Source: Candidatus Cloacimonadota bacterium (GTDB taxonomy: Bacteria; Cloacimonadota; Cloacimonadia; JGIOTU-2). Taken from it: 64,000 nucleotides of DNA. Under the pieces are notes generated by a model. That model was not told where the DNA came from and made no database searches. It worked only from the letters and a program-made list of their open reading frames with translations. Shown one piece after another: positions 1 through 9,622 of this stretch. The stretch spans positions 62,001 through 126,000 of the forward strand of contig JAFGDR010000031.1 of NCBI GenBank assembly GCA_016932035.1, written 5' to 3'. Position 1 is the stretch's first letter. Each line of letters begins with the position of its first letter. Made by a program: the position numbers and the translations under genes.

Positions 1-417
1 ACAGTATAGTGCACCACCACGATAATCAGGAGAAATACCTGTTGCTTTTCCGTTTTCTATATCACAATACACGATCTTTGAGCTGTCCTGCCCGTTTGTG
101 TTTGTGTCTATGAATCTCAAGCCATGCCATCCTGTAGCAGGTGTTTGTGCAGAAAAAGTGATCGTATTTCCAAGAATACCTTCTGCTAATAATCGTCCAT
201 AGATGATAAACTTATAATGTCCTGAAAATTCTACTGAAACACCAGGATCGATCGTAAGCTCATTGCCTAAAGGTATTTGAATTTCACCATCAACAATATA
301 GGGACTACCTGCAAGACTCCAAGTTCCACTTACATTACCAGCAGGAATATGAGTTTGAGCTACAACAGAAATAGAAAAAAGAAGTAAGAAACAAAGCAAA
401 AGACCAATTTTTTTCAT
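1..417 (-). CDS. Secreted beta-helix-like protein, 5' part only
   Basis: The frame runs off the left edge, so about the first 139 codons are present. It opens with MKKIGLLLCFLLLFSISVVA, a Sec signal peptide, and a GGAGG ribosome site (423-427) sits just before the ATG. The mature part consists of short strands with Gly/Asn turns: a stretch rich in PGV and EFSG, then GWHGLRF, then SKIVYCDIENGKA. That pattern is typical of right-handed parallel beta-helix proteins secreted by FCB-group bacteria. No catalytic residues can be assigned from this fragment. It is probably a surface or secreted protein. Whether it ends in a sorting domain cannot be seen. Confidence 0.75.
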   Translation of the reverse strand, partial: MKKIGLLLCFLLLFSISVVAQTHIPAGNVSGTWSLAGSPYIVDGEIQIPLGNELTIDPGVSVEFSGHYKFIIYGRLLAEGILGNTITFSAQTPATGWHGLRFIDTNTNGQDSSKIVYCDIENGKATGISPDYRGGALYC

Positions 418-733
418 TGTATCCTCCATAATAGTTTTTTTCTTTTCATTGATAACCTTCTTTTTTAGGTTTTAATAAAAATTTTTATAAATTTATATAG
501 CAATTTTTGTGCTGATAATTAGAATATAAATGAATTATCTGAATAAAAATATTTGCAGAATTGCGTAACGTAACTGTGAGATGTGACTTAAAAGATTGAA
601 TGCAATATTAATTCAATGCATTAGACAAAAATATTCATTTGAGAAATTTTGACAAAATGCTGAATTTATTCCGCAGTTTGTGTAGTTTATTCTACACTTT
701 GAAGAAATTTTATCCACCTCTCATTTTAGCTCC
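418..733. other. Gene-free stretch with two small dyads
   Basis: This AT-rich gap lies between two minus-strand genes. I see no open frame with a ribosome site. It holds two dyads: ATTGAAT/ATTCAAT at 595-617, and GTGTAG/CTACAC with a six-base loop at 680-697. The second lies about 40 bases downstream of the stop of the fibronectin/propeller gene and could be its transcript end, but it has no U-run. The promoter of the leftmost gene must lie here; I cannot place it confidently. Confidence 0.4.
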
Positions 734-2563
734 TTATGGGCTAACCTGTACAATCTTCACTCCCTCGCTATCAATGAGTAAGGTATAACTTCCAGAGTAA
801 GTGAGTGAAGACGCTTCGGTTGTCATGTAATAATATCCAAGTATATATGGCGTCGTAATTGATGAAACATCGATAGCCATCAATCCAATTTCTGAATCTG
901 AAATATAAGCATAGCCATCATAAGTATAAACTCCCGTAACGAATCCGCCAGTATTGACTTCAGAAACATAAGTGGGAGTTGCCGGTGTTAAAACATCAAT
1001 AATAATAAGACCACTTTCACCATCAGCTATATAGGCATAGTTATTTTGAACAAAAACATCTTTGGCTATGGTTGTCGGATAGGTAGAGAGAAGAGATGGG
1101 TTATAGGGATCAGAGATATCAAAAATAGCTATTCCATCCAAGCCTTGAGCAACATAGGCATATGTTCCATTAACAAAAATACCTTGAGCAGAGCCACCAG
1201 TAGGAACATTTGTCACGAAATCAGGGGTGGAATTTGAAATGAAGAAAACGGTCAATCCATTATTGCCGTCAGCAATATATCCAAAATCTCCAACAACTGA
1301 AATATCATATGGAATTCCCGATGTCTGACTGCTTCCTGTAACGATAGGATTTGTTGGAGTGCTAATATCGACTCGGGATATCAAGCCTGGAGCAGTTGTT
1401 CCGCTGTGACTTGTTACATATAAAAAATCATTTTCGATATCAGCGGAGATAACCCGATCCTCGAAATCTGTCATTGTGTGTTCGACATAAGGACTTTCAG
1501 GATTCCCATAATATATGATCTGAAGACCAGAATAGTTATCCGGTACATAGGCATACCAGGCAAGCGTAGCAATGTCTTGAGCAACACCTGGAGTATTTAA
1601 ATCACCAACAAGATTCAAAAGAATATTCATTGACTCTTCATTACTGTTCGACGACGTAAATGTCCCTGAATAGGCTTTAACACGATATGAGAATGTGCCG
1701 CATGGTTCTGTTATATTATCGATAAAAAATGTTGTATTACTATCAACAGTACTATAGTTAAGAGTCCAGTCTTTACCGCCGATCTTTTTATCGATATGGA
1801 AACCAACTTCACCCTCACTATTATCCTGCCAGGTAAGCTTTATCTTGTTATCATCGAGTTTTTGAAGTACAAGATTGGAAGGTGCAAGAAATGTTGGTGT
1901 ATAAGAATTTTCTGTGTAATCTGATGTTGATGTGCCAATAAATGCCTTTGCACGATAATAGACTTCTTCAAAAAGAATTACATCGTCAGTAAAAGAAGTA
2001 GCATTCGCAGTGAGCGTCCTGTATTTACTCGACCAGCTCCCAGTCCCGATTTTCTTGTCGACATAATAGCCTTCTTCACCAACACAATGATCCTTCCAGG
2101 CTACTTCGACACGGGTTTGGGTTTTCTGGTTAATGACAAGATCGGTTGGATCACAATATGATGAAAGAAAAGCGATTATCTCTGAATAGGGAGATGACTC
2201 ACCAGTTGATTTATTATAAAATTTCACCTTATATGCATAAACAAGGCTGTCATTGGTTGGAATATTATCAAGAAATGTGAAAAACTGTGTTGAGATATTT
2301 TCGTAACTATCATTCCATGTTCCAGTTCCAACCTTTTTGCCGATCACAAAATAGAGGGTATCGGAATCAGCATGTTCCGGTATTTTGTAGGTCCATGTAA
2401 TTTCAATTCTGCCCTCTTCAGTTTTTTTGATCTTCATATTAGAAGGAGCATCAGTAAGGTCGGGATCAGTAATTTTTAGATCACAACTTGTGATGAAGAG
2501 GAAAAGACCCGTCAAAAACACCAACAAAAGGAGATATAAATACTTATTTATTTTTTGTGTCAT
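734..2563 (-). CDS. Lipoprotein with fibronectin III repeats and LVIVD beta-propeller
   Basis: A 609-residue predicted lipoprotein. The chosen ATG has a GAGG ribosome site six bases upstream (570-573 of the 2 kb line) and gives a signal peptide ending in lipobox ITSC with Cys27; the longer frame to 2596 would put extra residues before the signal. After it come three fibronectin III-like modules of about 90 residues, each with a W-x-D/DNSEGEVGF-like core. The C-terminal ~290 residues contain LVIVD-type propeller repeats (YIADG.G..IIDV pattern). It is the last gene of the pilus-like operon and overlaps the secretin gene end by about 20 bases. It is probably exposed at the outer membrane. The role in the pilus system (adhesin or accessory factor) is inference from position only. 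Confidence 0.75.
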   Translation of the reverse strand: MTQKINKYLYLLLLVFLTGLFLFITSCDLKITDPDLTDAPSNMKIKKTEEGRIEITWTYKIPEHADSDTLYFVIGKKVGTGTWNDSYENISTQFFTFLDNIPTNDSLVYAYKVKFYNKSTGESSPYSEIIAFLSSYCDPTDLVINQKTQTRVEVAWKDHCVGEEGYYVDKKIGTGSWSSKYRTLTANATSFTDDVILFEEVYYRAKAFIGTSTSDYTENSYTPTFLAPSNLVLQKLDDNKIKLTWQDNSEGEVGFHIDKKIGGKDWTLNYSTVDSNTTFFIDNITEPCGTFSYRVKAYSGTFTSSNSNEESMNILLNLVGDLNTPGVAQDIATLAWYAYVPDNYSGLQIIYYGNPESPYVEHTMTDFEDRVISADIENDFLYVTSHSGTTAPGLISRVDISTPTNPIVTGSSQTSGIPYDISVVGDFGYIADGNNGLTVFFISNSTPDFVTNVPTGGSAQGIFVNGTYAYVAQGLDGIAIFDISDPYNPSLLSTYPTTIAKDVFVQNNYAYIADGESGLIIIDVLTPATPTYVSEVNTGGFVTGVYTYDGYAYISDSEIGLMAIDVSSITTPYILGYYYMTTEASSLTYSGSYTLLIDSEGVKIVQVSP

Positions 2564-3734
2564 CGGTTTCCTCAATATTAAAAAGTTTTTTTGCATCCTC
2601 GTTCTCGATACGATGTTCTTCTATCTTTTGCTGAGTATTTAATGCTTCATTTCTTCTCTCATGTGTTGATTTCGATATCTCAGCCTTAATGATAACAATC
2701 ATTTCTCGAATGTTCGTTTCACGTCTGTTCGAACCGGTAAGGTATCTGATACCCAAAACCCACCAGGGAAGATCCTTTAAAATTGGAATTCCAACTCGGC
2801 TTATTGTTTCATCTGTGTCATAAAGACCGCCGATGACTGTTTCTTCACCGTCATAGAGGAGAACTTCAGTATCCGATTCACTCTTATTAATGATTGTACT
2901 GAGCTCACCCGGTGTTGCAGAACTTTTTTGAACACTTGCAACAAGATGGATTGCTTCTCCATTTTCATCATCGACAACAGTAGGGGTAACAGTCATGATT
3001 ACACCGGTCTCGAAGAATTCATCACTGATATTTCCTGCTTCGTCTTTCTTCTTAACAGAGAAGTCCTGGCCAACCTGTATTTGCCCTTGCTTGCCAGAAA
3101 TAACAATAAGAGTTGGACGTGCGATAACCGTACCGACCTGATGTGATTCCAGTATACTGAAGAGAGTATTGATATCTATCGTAACATCACCGGATTCAAG
3201 TTTTGTGGCAGCGCTTGCATTAAAGACATCTTCAGCAACACTACTTCCTGAAAAGTTGATTGCAGCAACTACTTTACCATTAAAGAGAGTTGACCAATCA
3301 ATCCCAATACTATTAAGTATTGATTTATCAGCTTTGAAAAAGATAGATGATATCTTTACCTGCTTCGTACTCGGAGTGATTTCAGGTCCTTCGGCAGCTT
3401 CTTCTTCGAGCTCTGTCATGTCATTTATAACATACGAGCCGGGAAGGTCCTCGAGTATGAGATCATTAAAGTTGATGATAAGAAATAGCGCATTCTTCCA
3501 ATATACTTCTTTGATAGGAATACCTATTTCGCCCGTGAACTTGCTCAAATTAACGATCTTTTTCCCTTCATATTGAATGGACATGACTTCAAGGGCACGA
3601 ACCGCTTCATAGAAGGGAGTCTCTCGACCCATTGAAACAAGTTCCTTATATGAGAATTCATCTTCCACCCACTGTGCTTCTAACAATGAAGTACAGAGTA
3701 ATGTGAATAAAAGTAAGAGAATTATTTTTTTCAT
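2544..3734 (-). CDS. Short secretin-like outer-membrane channel (GspD/PilQ family)
   Basis: Secretins form the outer-membrane pore of type IV pili and type II secretion. This one has a signal peptide (MKKIILLLLFTLLCTSLLEA) and an N-terminal STN/N0-like segment at about 45-95. Residues 150-360 form a secretin homology domain that includes the hallmark VIGGLYDTDETISRVGIPIL followed by KDLPWWVLG and a basic TGSNRRE stretch. At 396 residues it is much shorter than PilQ or GspD (usually 600 or more), so it lacks the multiple N domains. The charged C-terminal tail of about 40 residues is unusual. Its start overlaps the stop of the PilO-like gene (ATGA), so the two are translationally coupled. Confidence 0.88.
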   Translation of the reverse strand: MKKIILLLLFTLLCTSLLEAQWVEDEFSYKELVSMGRETPFYEAVRALEVMSIQYEGKKIVNLSKFTGEIGIPIKEVYWKNALFLIINFNDLILEDLPGSYVINDMTELEEEAAEGPEITPSTKQVKISSIFFKADKSILNSIGIDWSTLFNGKVVAAINFSGSSVAEDVFNASAATKLESGDVTIDINTLFSILESHQVGTVIARPTLIVISGKQGQIQVGQDFSVKKKDEAGNISDEFFETGVIMTVTPTVVDDENGEAIHLVASVQKSSATPGELSTIINKSESDTEVLLYDGEETVIGGLYDTDETISRVGIPILKDLPWWVLGIRYLTGSNRRETNIREMIVIIKAEISKSTHERRNEALNTQQKIEEHRIENEDAKKLFNIEETDDTKNK

Positions 3735-4606
3735 AATTCATTACCTTGTAAATACATTTTAACTTCTTGGTTAATACCAATTCGATTAATATTAAATACA
3801 GCACATTGCTGTTTCCAGTTTATATAATTTAAATATCCGTAAGCAACCCTTGAGCCGGGGATAAGAGTAACGATCATACCATTAATATCTCTTAAAAAGA
3901 CCTTATCCGGTGTTAATCCAATCAGAAGAGATGTATTGATGTTGATATATTTATCTTCTTCTGAACGATCGAAAGGAGCATGAATGCGCGAATAGAATGG
4001 ATTATATGGAAGAGAAGAATAACTGAAACTTCTAAAAGGTATTTCTGAAATGGAAGTGCCGGTCTTCTTGTCATAAAAAACACTGAGTTTCATAGAAAAG
4101 TCCACTGTATCTTTAAGGGCAACAGATGTTTCTGATAGTCTAACCGATTCTATGATATAAAGAGGTGCCTGGTATTCAATTTGATAGATAAAGAAATGAA
4201 GTGATTCTATATTTGCCGTGCCATTTAATGTATAAGAATTAAAAGGAAGATCATTCTTTTTTCCGCCCTGTACAACCTTGAAATCAAAATTGAGATCTGG
4301 TGCAAAGGTTTCTGTAATATCTATCAGATATTGATATGATTGGCTTGGATTGTCATTTTTTAAGATTATCTTGTTATCTTCAAGTGCTTTCTTTTTCATC
4401 TCATCAAGTGAAGCTATGATTTCATCAGTTTTATCAAGGTCCGGATTCGTTCTCTTGAGCTGATCAAGGGTCTGTTGATTATCATGATAGGTTTTTTCGA
4501 TTTTCTCAAGCCGTTTAACCGATTGAGAGTTCGAGAGCAAGCCACCGATAAAAACGAGGATCAAGAGAACTGCAAGGATGATCGTATTTCTTATAGCATA
4601 TGACAT
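3731..4606 (-). CDS. PilO-like inner-membrane alignment protein with PilP/GspC-like C-terminus
   Basis: Residues 8-25 form one transmembrane helix, 26-75 are predicted coiled coil, and about 85-190 resemble the ferredoxin-like PilO fold (NGTANIESLHFFIYQIEY). PilO, PilN and PilM form the platform linking the motor to the secretin. The remaining ~100 residues contain a small beta domain (LIGLTPDKVFLRDINGMIVT...GYLNYINWKQQCAVF) that resembles the homology region of PilP/GspC proteins, which contact the secretin. It may therefore be a PilO-PilP fusion. It lies between the PilM-PilN fusion and the secretin, the standard order. The PilO assignment is good from size, topology and context. The PilP-like part is inference. 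Confidence 0.75.
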   Translation of the reverse strand: MSYAIRNTIILAVLLILVFIGGLLSNSQSVKRLEKIEKTYHDNQQTLDQLKRTNPDLDKTDEIIASLDEMKKKALEDNKIILKNDNPSQSYQYLIDITETFAPDLNFDFKVVQGGKKNDLPFNSYTLNGTANIESLHFFIYQIEYQAPLYIIESVRLSETSVALKDTVDFSMKLSVFYDKKTGTSISEIPFRSFSYSSLPYNPFYSRIHAPFDRSEEDKYININTSLLIGLTPDKVFLRDINGMIVTLIPGSRVAYGYLNYINWKQQCAVFNINRIGINQEVKMYLQGNEL

Positions 4607-4610
4607 ATCA

Positions 4611-7463
4611 TTAATCCTTTAACTCAATTGCTTTTATCTGTGCAATATCAGCAAGGTGATGATGAGGATAGACAGAGATCAGTTCATTCCAGTAGTAGAG
4701 GGCTTGATCGTTGTTTCCAAGCTCAGCATGAGCGTTTCCAAGCATCATTAATGCATCGGGTTTTTTTACATCTTGTTTTTCCAGAACAATTTCAAAGATG
4801 GTTATTGCTTCAGGCAGGTTATCCATTTGATACTGGGCTTCACCCATATAATACTGCGCATTCGAAGCAAGATCATGATCGGGATATTTCTTCATGAAAT
4901 CATAGAAACCATCGTATGATGCCTGGTAATCTTCAGAAAAATATTTTTCAAGTATCGAAGCATATTCAGACCGAATTTCCTCTTGAATATCTATGATCTT
5001 TGCATTATCTTCCTGAGATGATGGGTTTGTGACAGGTGCTTCAGTGATCCAGAAGTCATAATAAGAATTTAACGCTCTGCTTATTTCCTTGCCAAGAGAA
5101 AACGCTTTGTCTCGAGAAAATGAGCCATCGACCCTCAATCTATATATAACCCCCGAACTCGTAGAGATAGGTATAATTTTTGTTGGGTATCCTGCTGCAT
5201 TCAATTTTTTCTGCTCATTGAGGATATTATCATAGTTGCCATCAGCATAGAGCTGTATATCAAAAAGTTCTGATGATTGATTTTCAACAGTATCATTAAT
5301 AGAGCTGTTTTCAATTGGTTTGGTCGGGCCAAGTTGTGCAAGTTTCTTTTCTGCGATGGATGCAAGTCTGTTTTGGGGATATTCATTTACAATCCTTGTC
5401 CAATAGATCTTAGCTTGATCGAGATTGTTTTTTTGAGAACACGCATTTCCAAGCATCATCAGAGCATCCGGTGTTTTAAGGCCCCCTTGTTTGATAACTG
5501 TTTCAAACACCAAAATTGCCTGATCAACATCCTTCATTTGATAGAGACATTCACCCATAAGATAACTAGCATTGTTCGTATATTTGCTATCAGGAAATTC
5601 AAGAAGAAATTCTTTGAACTGATTATAAGCGTTCTGATAATTACCTGAGAAATATAGCTGCGCGATTTCATTATAACGAGCACTGGATGTAACGGGTTTC
5701 ACTAGCTGAGTTGCAGTATTCACTTTTGGTTTTTCAGCAGGTTTGAAAGAATCTATTTGAACCTGAGGAGAAGAAAGCTGTTCGGTATCTTTGATAAACT
5801 CGATGCCCGGTTCACTCTCTTTTTTTAGCTTAGCTACTTCAATAGGATCAGGATAACCATATGTTATATCATATTGCCATATTGCGATGTTCTGTATCGT
5901 GTTTTCAATTACTTTTTCGATAATTCCATCAGGGAATAGATTGGAGAATGGTATTACATTTCTCTTTCTCGTTGTGTAACCGCTTATTTTAAAATTTTTA
6001 TCCTGTGTATTAAAGGATGTTATCCAGCTGATTTTATTATCTTTGAAAGCGTTTGATAGGACGTTCAAGATATAGTACCACTGGTTTTTAGTACCAACGA
6101 GTTTATCTACTTTTTTAAGATTTTCCTGCAGAGCGTCTATCTCTTTTTTTACCTGCTGGAGTTTTACAACAATGGAACGGTTTCTCCTTAACTCTATCTC
6201 TATCTGGCTATTTTCACGGCTGATCTCAATAATATCTTTTTTAATGTCGAGATTCTTAAACGTAGCAGAAAAAGCGACATAGAAAATCGCAGCCATGACA
6301 AGAAATCCATGCCACTCTATCTTGAAGGGTTTCTGGCTTTCAATTATTTTTGGAGGAAGAAGGTTGCATGTATAGAAGTTCTTGTTCCTTCCCTCCAACG
6401 ATTTCCAGGCTAGGGATATAGGTATGCAATAATCAGCGATTCTTTCTGGGGGAAATGCTGCTTCTTTTGCTGATGGAATATGAAGCTTATCAAGTGATAT
6501 GCGTGTAATATTTGCTCCAGAATTTATCTGGTTACGGAAGTATTGTACATCATCATCCTTAGACATTTCACCGGCAAGGATAACATTTCTAGTTATGTTT
6601 ACATTTGAAGTGTCCTGTTCGAGAATAATCTTCGAATAGATAACTTGACGCATACGATCGAGATCGGATTCAGGAACGATCAAAGGGAAACTTTTCACAT
6701 ATTGATTTCCCTTCATTATAATCCCGAATTTAGAATCTATGCCGATATAAATTAAGAGCACATAATCATCTTCATTAAATTCATAGTTATTCCGCACAAG
6801 GTTCATAAGCGAAACCTCTATAGGCTCAATATAACTAAAATAAAATCTCTTTTTGTATATAAGCGGATTAATTTCTTGAAGAGCTTGAAGAATATCATTT
6901 CGGCCCTTTTCCACAAAAGCAAGAAGAGAATTATCTCCATTTCTAATAAAATCAAAATTATAATTTTTGTTCTTTTGTTCTTCTTTTGAAAGGATCTCAT
7001 CGCGTATGAGCTTTTTTATCTTTGACCGGGAATGTGATTGTGTAAAGGTCTCGCTGAATTGTGTGTATGAGACATTCTCTTCGAGAGCATTCATAGAAAG
7101 ACGGCAAGAGTCGAGAGGAAAATGAGATATTAATTTTTGAAATTCCTGTTTTCCGGTCATGACCGGTTCAGCTTCTTCAGCAGGTTCATATTCGGATTCC
7201 TCTAGTTCTGCAAGATCAGGAATTTTAAAATCCTCAGAAAAATCTGCAAGATCTGCAATTGGCTCTGTCGCTTCTTGATCTATTGAAGTTGCACCTTGAT
7301 CTGGAGGAGTTACTTCAAGTGGATAAAGGGGGAGTGATAAAGTTGTCTCAGATAGTTCGGTGAGACTTATTTTCCCATTGACAACCGTGAGTTGTGCAAC
7401 TTTAATGGTCATCCCATCTTGATAAATACCAATCGCTGTTTTTCCGTTTTTACTTAATTTCAT
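4611..7463 (-). CDS. PilM-PilN-TPR-SPOR-TPR multidomain pilus platform protein
   Basis: A 950-residue protein that combines several normally separate parts. Residues 1-365 resemble the actin-like PilM ATPase, interrupted by an acidic low-complexity segment (about 50-100). A single transmembrane helix lies near 383-400, and a coiled coil plus PilN-like domain follows to about 540. Then come tetratricopeptide repeats (about 593-715; YFSGNYQNAYNQFKEF), a SPOR-like domain (about 731-808; FDIQLYADG..., KLNAAGYPTKI, IYRLRVDGSF) and a second TPR block (about 833-950). The two TPR blocks are similar to each other (PDALMMLGNA occurs in both). Everything after the helix should be periplasmic, where SPOR domains bind denuded peptidoglycan. 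It lies between pilT and the PilO-like gene. Confidence 0.83.
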   Translation of the reverse strand: MKLSKNGKTAIGIYQDGMTIKVAQLTVVNGKISLTELSETTLSLPLYPLEVTPPDQGATSIDQEATEPIADLADFSEDFKIPDLAELEESEYEPAEEAEPVMTGKQEFQKLISHFPLDSCRLSMNALEENVSYTQFSETFTQSHSRSKIKKLIRDEILSKEEQKNKNYNFDFIRNGDNSLLAFVEKGRNDILQALQEINPLIYKKRFYFSYIEPIEVSLMNLVRNNYEFNEDDYVLLIYIGIDSKFGIIMKGNQYVKSFPLIVPESDLDRMRQVIYSKIILEQDTSNVNITRNVILAGEMSKDDDVQYFRNQINSGANITRISLDKLHIPSAKEAAFPPERIADYCIPISLAWKSLEGRNKNFYTCNLLPPKIIESQKPFKIEWHGFLVMAAIFYVAFSATFKNLDIKKDIIEISRENSQIEIELRRNRSIVVKLQQVKKEIDALQENLKKVDKLVGTKNQWYYILNVLSNAFKDNKISWITSFNTQDKNFKISGYTTRKRNVIPFSNLFPDGIIEKVIENTIQNIAIWQYDITYGYPDPIEVAKLKKESEPGIEFIKDTEQLSSPQVQIDSFKPAEKPKVNTATQLVKPVTSSARYNEIAQLYFSGNYQNAYNQFKEFLLEFPDSKYTNNASYLMGECLYQMKDVDQAILVFETVIKQGGLKTPDALMMLGNACSQKNNLDQAKIYWTRIVNEYPQNRLASIAEKKLAQLGPTKPIENSSINDTVENQSSELFDIQLYADGNYDNILNEQKKLNAAGYPTKIIPISTSSGVIYRLRVDGSFSRDKAFSLGKEISRALNSYYDFWITEAPVTNPSSQEDNAKIIDIQEEIRSEYASILEKYFSEDYQASYDGFYDFMKKYPDHDLASNAQYYMGEAQYQMDNLPEAITIFEIVLEKQDVKKPDALMMLGNAHAELGNNDQALYYWNELISVYPHHHLADIAQIKAIELKD

Positions 7464-7470
7464 TCTTTTA

Positions 7471-8685
7471 TCATGAATAGGTCAGGAGCTGCTCCATTCT
7501 TTTTCTATTATTTGAATAATTTAGAGCAACGTCTTTAGAGATTTCACCTTTTTTATAAATATTGAAAAGGTCCTGTTCGAGTGTGATCATACCATACTTC
7601 TTACCTTCGGTTATCATCTGGTATATTTCATTAATATTTTGATTTCGAATAGCTGCCTTTACAGATGGTGTAACCGAAAGTATCTCTTTAACTAGACTGC
7701 GTTTACCACCTATGTTTGGAACAAGTTTTTGAGAAATGATGACTGAAAGAGTATCAGCAAGTCGGAGTCTAATTCTCTCTTGCTCACGAGTCGGGAATTC
7801 ACCGATAATTCTATGAATACTGTCAACCGCAGAGCTTGTATGAAGTGTTGAAAAAGCTTTATGTCCACTGTCAGTTGCTTCGAGAACTCGAGCGATCGTG
7901 TCCGGATCTCTCATCTCACCGACGATGATGATATCGGGGTCTTGACGAAGAGATTGGACAACACCATTTTTAAAGGATAAAACATCCTCACCTACTTCTC
8001 TATGCCGGAGTATGCATCTATCTGATTTATGAACATATTCGATCGGGGCACCAAGTATAATGATATGTGCATCATTATTATGATTATTCATATCAACAAT
8101 TGAATCCAATGTGCTGCTTTTTCCTGAACCAGTTATACCGGTTACAAGAATCAAGCCTGATTTCTCGAACTGGAGATCCATCCTCTGGATGATAGGAGCC
8201 GGAAAACCAAGAGATTCAATTTTATAAAGATTTTGATTGATACGCCTGAAGTTACCGACCAGTACATTGCTTTCGTAATAGATATCACTTCTAAAACGAC
8301 TTTGACGTTCACCTTCTTCAAGAACCATCCCAACAGAAAGGTCAACGTTCTTATCCTTAAAAAGAAGAACTTTCTGGTCATCAGAAAGGACGCTTAACAA
8401 TATAGCAGTTACCTCATCATTGGTATAATGTGGCATATCATCACACGGCGACTTTTTTCCATATGTTCTGTACCAAACGTTATTATTTGAGCCCGGACCA
8501 CCGATATCGAGGTCGGAAGCATCTATTTCACGCATGTATTTGAGAAGTTTACGCAGATGTTCATATGCTTCTTCACGCCATGCAGCGTTGTATGTAATGA
8601 TCTTATTTATGTTTTGGAAACGGCTTGTACCGGTGAGATATTCAGGCAAACCAACAAGCATTTCCGGTGTAAATGATAAACCCAT
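7471..8685 (-). CDS. pilT: PilT-like retraction ATPase
   Basis: A hexameric secretion ATPase of the PilT class, expected to power pilus retraction at the cytoplasmic face. The N-terminal PAS-like domain (to about 150) is followed by the RecA-like core. It shows Walker A GITGSGKSSTLDSI near 188, an Asp box, Walker B DIIIVGEMRDPDTI near 255 and the His box GHKAFSTLHTSS. The length of 404 is normal, and no zinc-binding tetracysteine is present, which separates it from PilB. The N-terminal half (DIGGPGSNNNVWYRTYGKK) fits the PilT lineage. An AGGACAG site precedes the ATG. It sits 7 bases upstream of the PilM-PilN fusion gene. Confidence 0.93.
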   Translation of the reverse strand: MGLSFTPEMLVGLPEYLTGTSRFQNINKIITYNAAWREEAYEHLRKLLKYMREIDASDLDIGGPGSNNNVWYRTYGKKSPCDDMPHYTNDEVTAILLSVLSDDQKVLLFKDKNVDLSVGMVLEEGERQSRFRSDIYYESNVLVGNFRRINQNLYKIESLGFPAPIIQRMDLQFEKSGLILVTGITGSGKSSTLDSIVDMNNHNNDAHIIILGAPIEYVHKSDRCILRHREVGEDVLSFKNGVVQSLRQDPDIIIVGEMRDPDTIARVLEATDSGHKAFSTLHTSSAVDSIHRIIGEFPTREQERIRLRLADTLSVIISQKLVPNIGGKRSLVKEILSVTPSVKAAIRNQNINEIYQMITEGKKYGMITLEQDLFNIYKKGEISKDVALNYSNNRKRMEQLLTYS

Positions 8686-8753
8686 AGCTGTCCTGCCTAA
8701 GTTTTATTGATTTTGGTTATCATATTCATATACAATCTTTTAGAAAGGATAAA

Positions 8754-9605
8754 TTATTTCTCGCCGGTAACGAGCTTGAGCATGACGATTCGTTGAATAG
8801 ACTTTCGCCATTTAGTGAAGAGACAATTAATAAGATTGATCATGAATCGTTTCATAAGACGTTCACCCTTATATGCGAAGAAATCAAGGAGTTTTTTCCT
8901 TTCAAAAAAGCGAATTACACATGCAGTTTCAGAACGAAGGGCAGTAAAGGCAGAGCTTGCAAGAATAAAATTTTCTTCAGCCCAACTGTCATTCTTGCGG
9001 AGGTAGTCAACTGTAGTATTACTCAACCAAACCGACACTTCTCCTGAGTCAACAAGAACGATTGAGTTGGCGTTTTCGTTTTCGAGTGTGATGGTCTGAC
9101 CAGCTTCGTATTTTTTTATCCTTCCAAGCGCGAGGAAATCAGCCTTTTCTTCCTGTGTAAAACCATTAAGAATAGCCGGCTCATTCTTTGTGCCTTCTGC
9201 TCCCGGTTCAAATGCCTTTTGCAGCGGACCATATAAGTCCTCACCGTATTGCAGACCTTTTTTAACTGCTTCGAGGAGTTCTTCTGCATTGATGGGTTTT
9301 GATAAATATTGAAACGCACCGGCATGAACCGCTTTTACGGCACCTTCAATACTCGAAAAACCAGTTGTAATAATGATTACTGCAAGAGGTTGTTTCTTTT
9401 TGATGCGCTTCATCGTTTCTAGTCCATCCATACGAGGCATGACCATATCGACCAGGTATAGGTCGAAGTCATCATAGTTCATCTTATCGAGACCATCCTG
9501 ACCATCAACTGCGAGCGTGACTTTGTAACCTTCTTCTTCTAGGAATTCCTTGCAGAGCTCTCTGATGCTATCCTCGTCATCGATGATTAAAATGTGTTTT
9601 TGCAT
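8754..9605 (-). CDS. Receiver domain fused to cyclic-nucleotide-binding-like domain
   Basis: Residues 1-120 form a complete CheY-type receiver: acidic pocket D9/D10, phosphoacceptor D53 in LVDMVMPRMDG, T81 and K104 in LSKPI. Residues about 150-265 read as a cNMP-binding (Crp-type) beta barrel (GRIKKYEAGQTITLENEN, IVLVDSGEVSVWL). No DNA-binding helix-turn-helix follows. It is therefore a receiver-cNMP protein without an evident classical output, perhaps acting through protein contact with the pilus motor. Whether it binds a nucleotide is unknown; the usual phosphate-binding cassette is not obvious. It follows the kinase-like membrane gene directly and precedes pilT. AGGAT site before the ATG. 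Confidence 0.82.
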   Translation of the reverse strand: MQKHILIIDDEDSIRELCKEFLEEEGYKVTLAVDGQDGLDKMNYDDFDLYLVDMVMPRMDGLETMKRIKKKQPLAVIIITTGFSSIEGAVKAVHAGAFQYLSKPINAEELLEAVKKGLQYGEDLYGPLQKAFEPGAEGTKNEPAILNGFTQEEKADFLALGRIKKYEAGQTITLENENANSIVLVDSGEVSVWLSNTTVDYLRKNDSWAEENFILASSAFTALRSETACVIRFFERKKLLDFFAYKGERLMKRFMINLINCLFTKWRKSIQRIVMLKLVTGEK

Positions 9606-9622
9606 AAAACTATCCTGCTATA

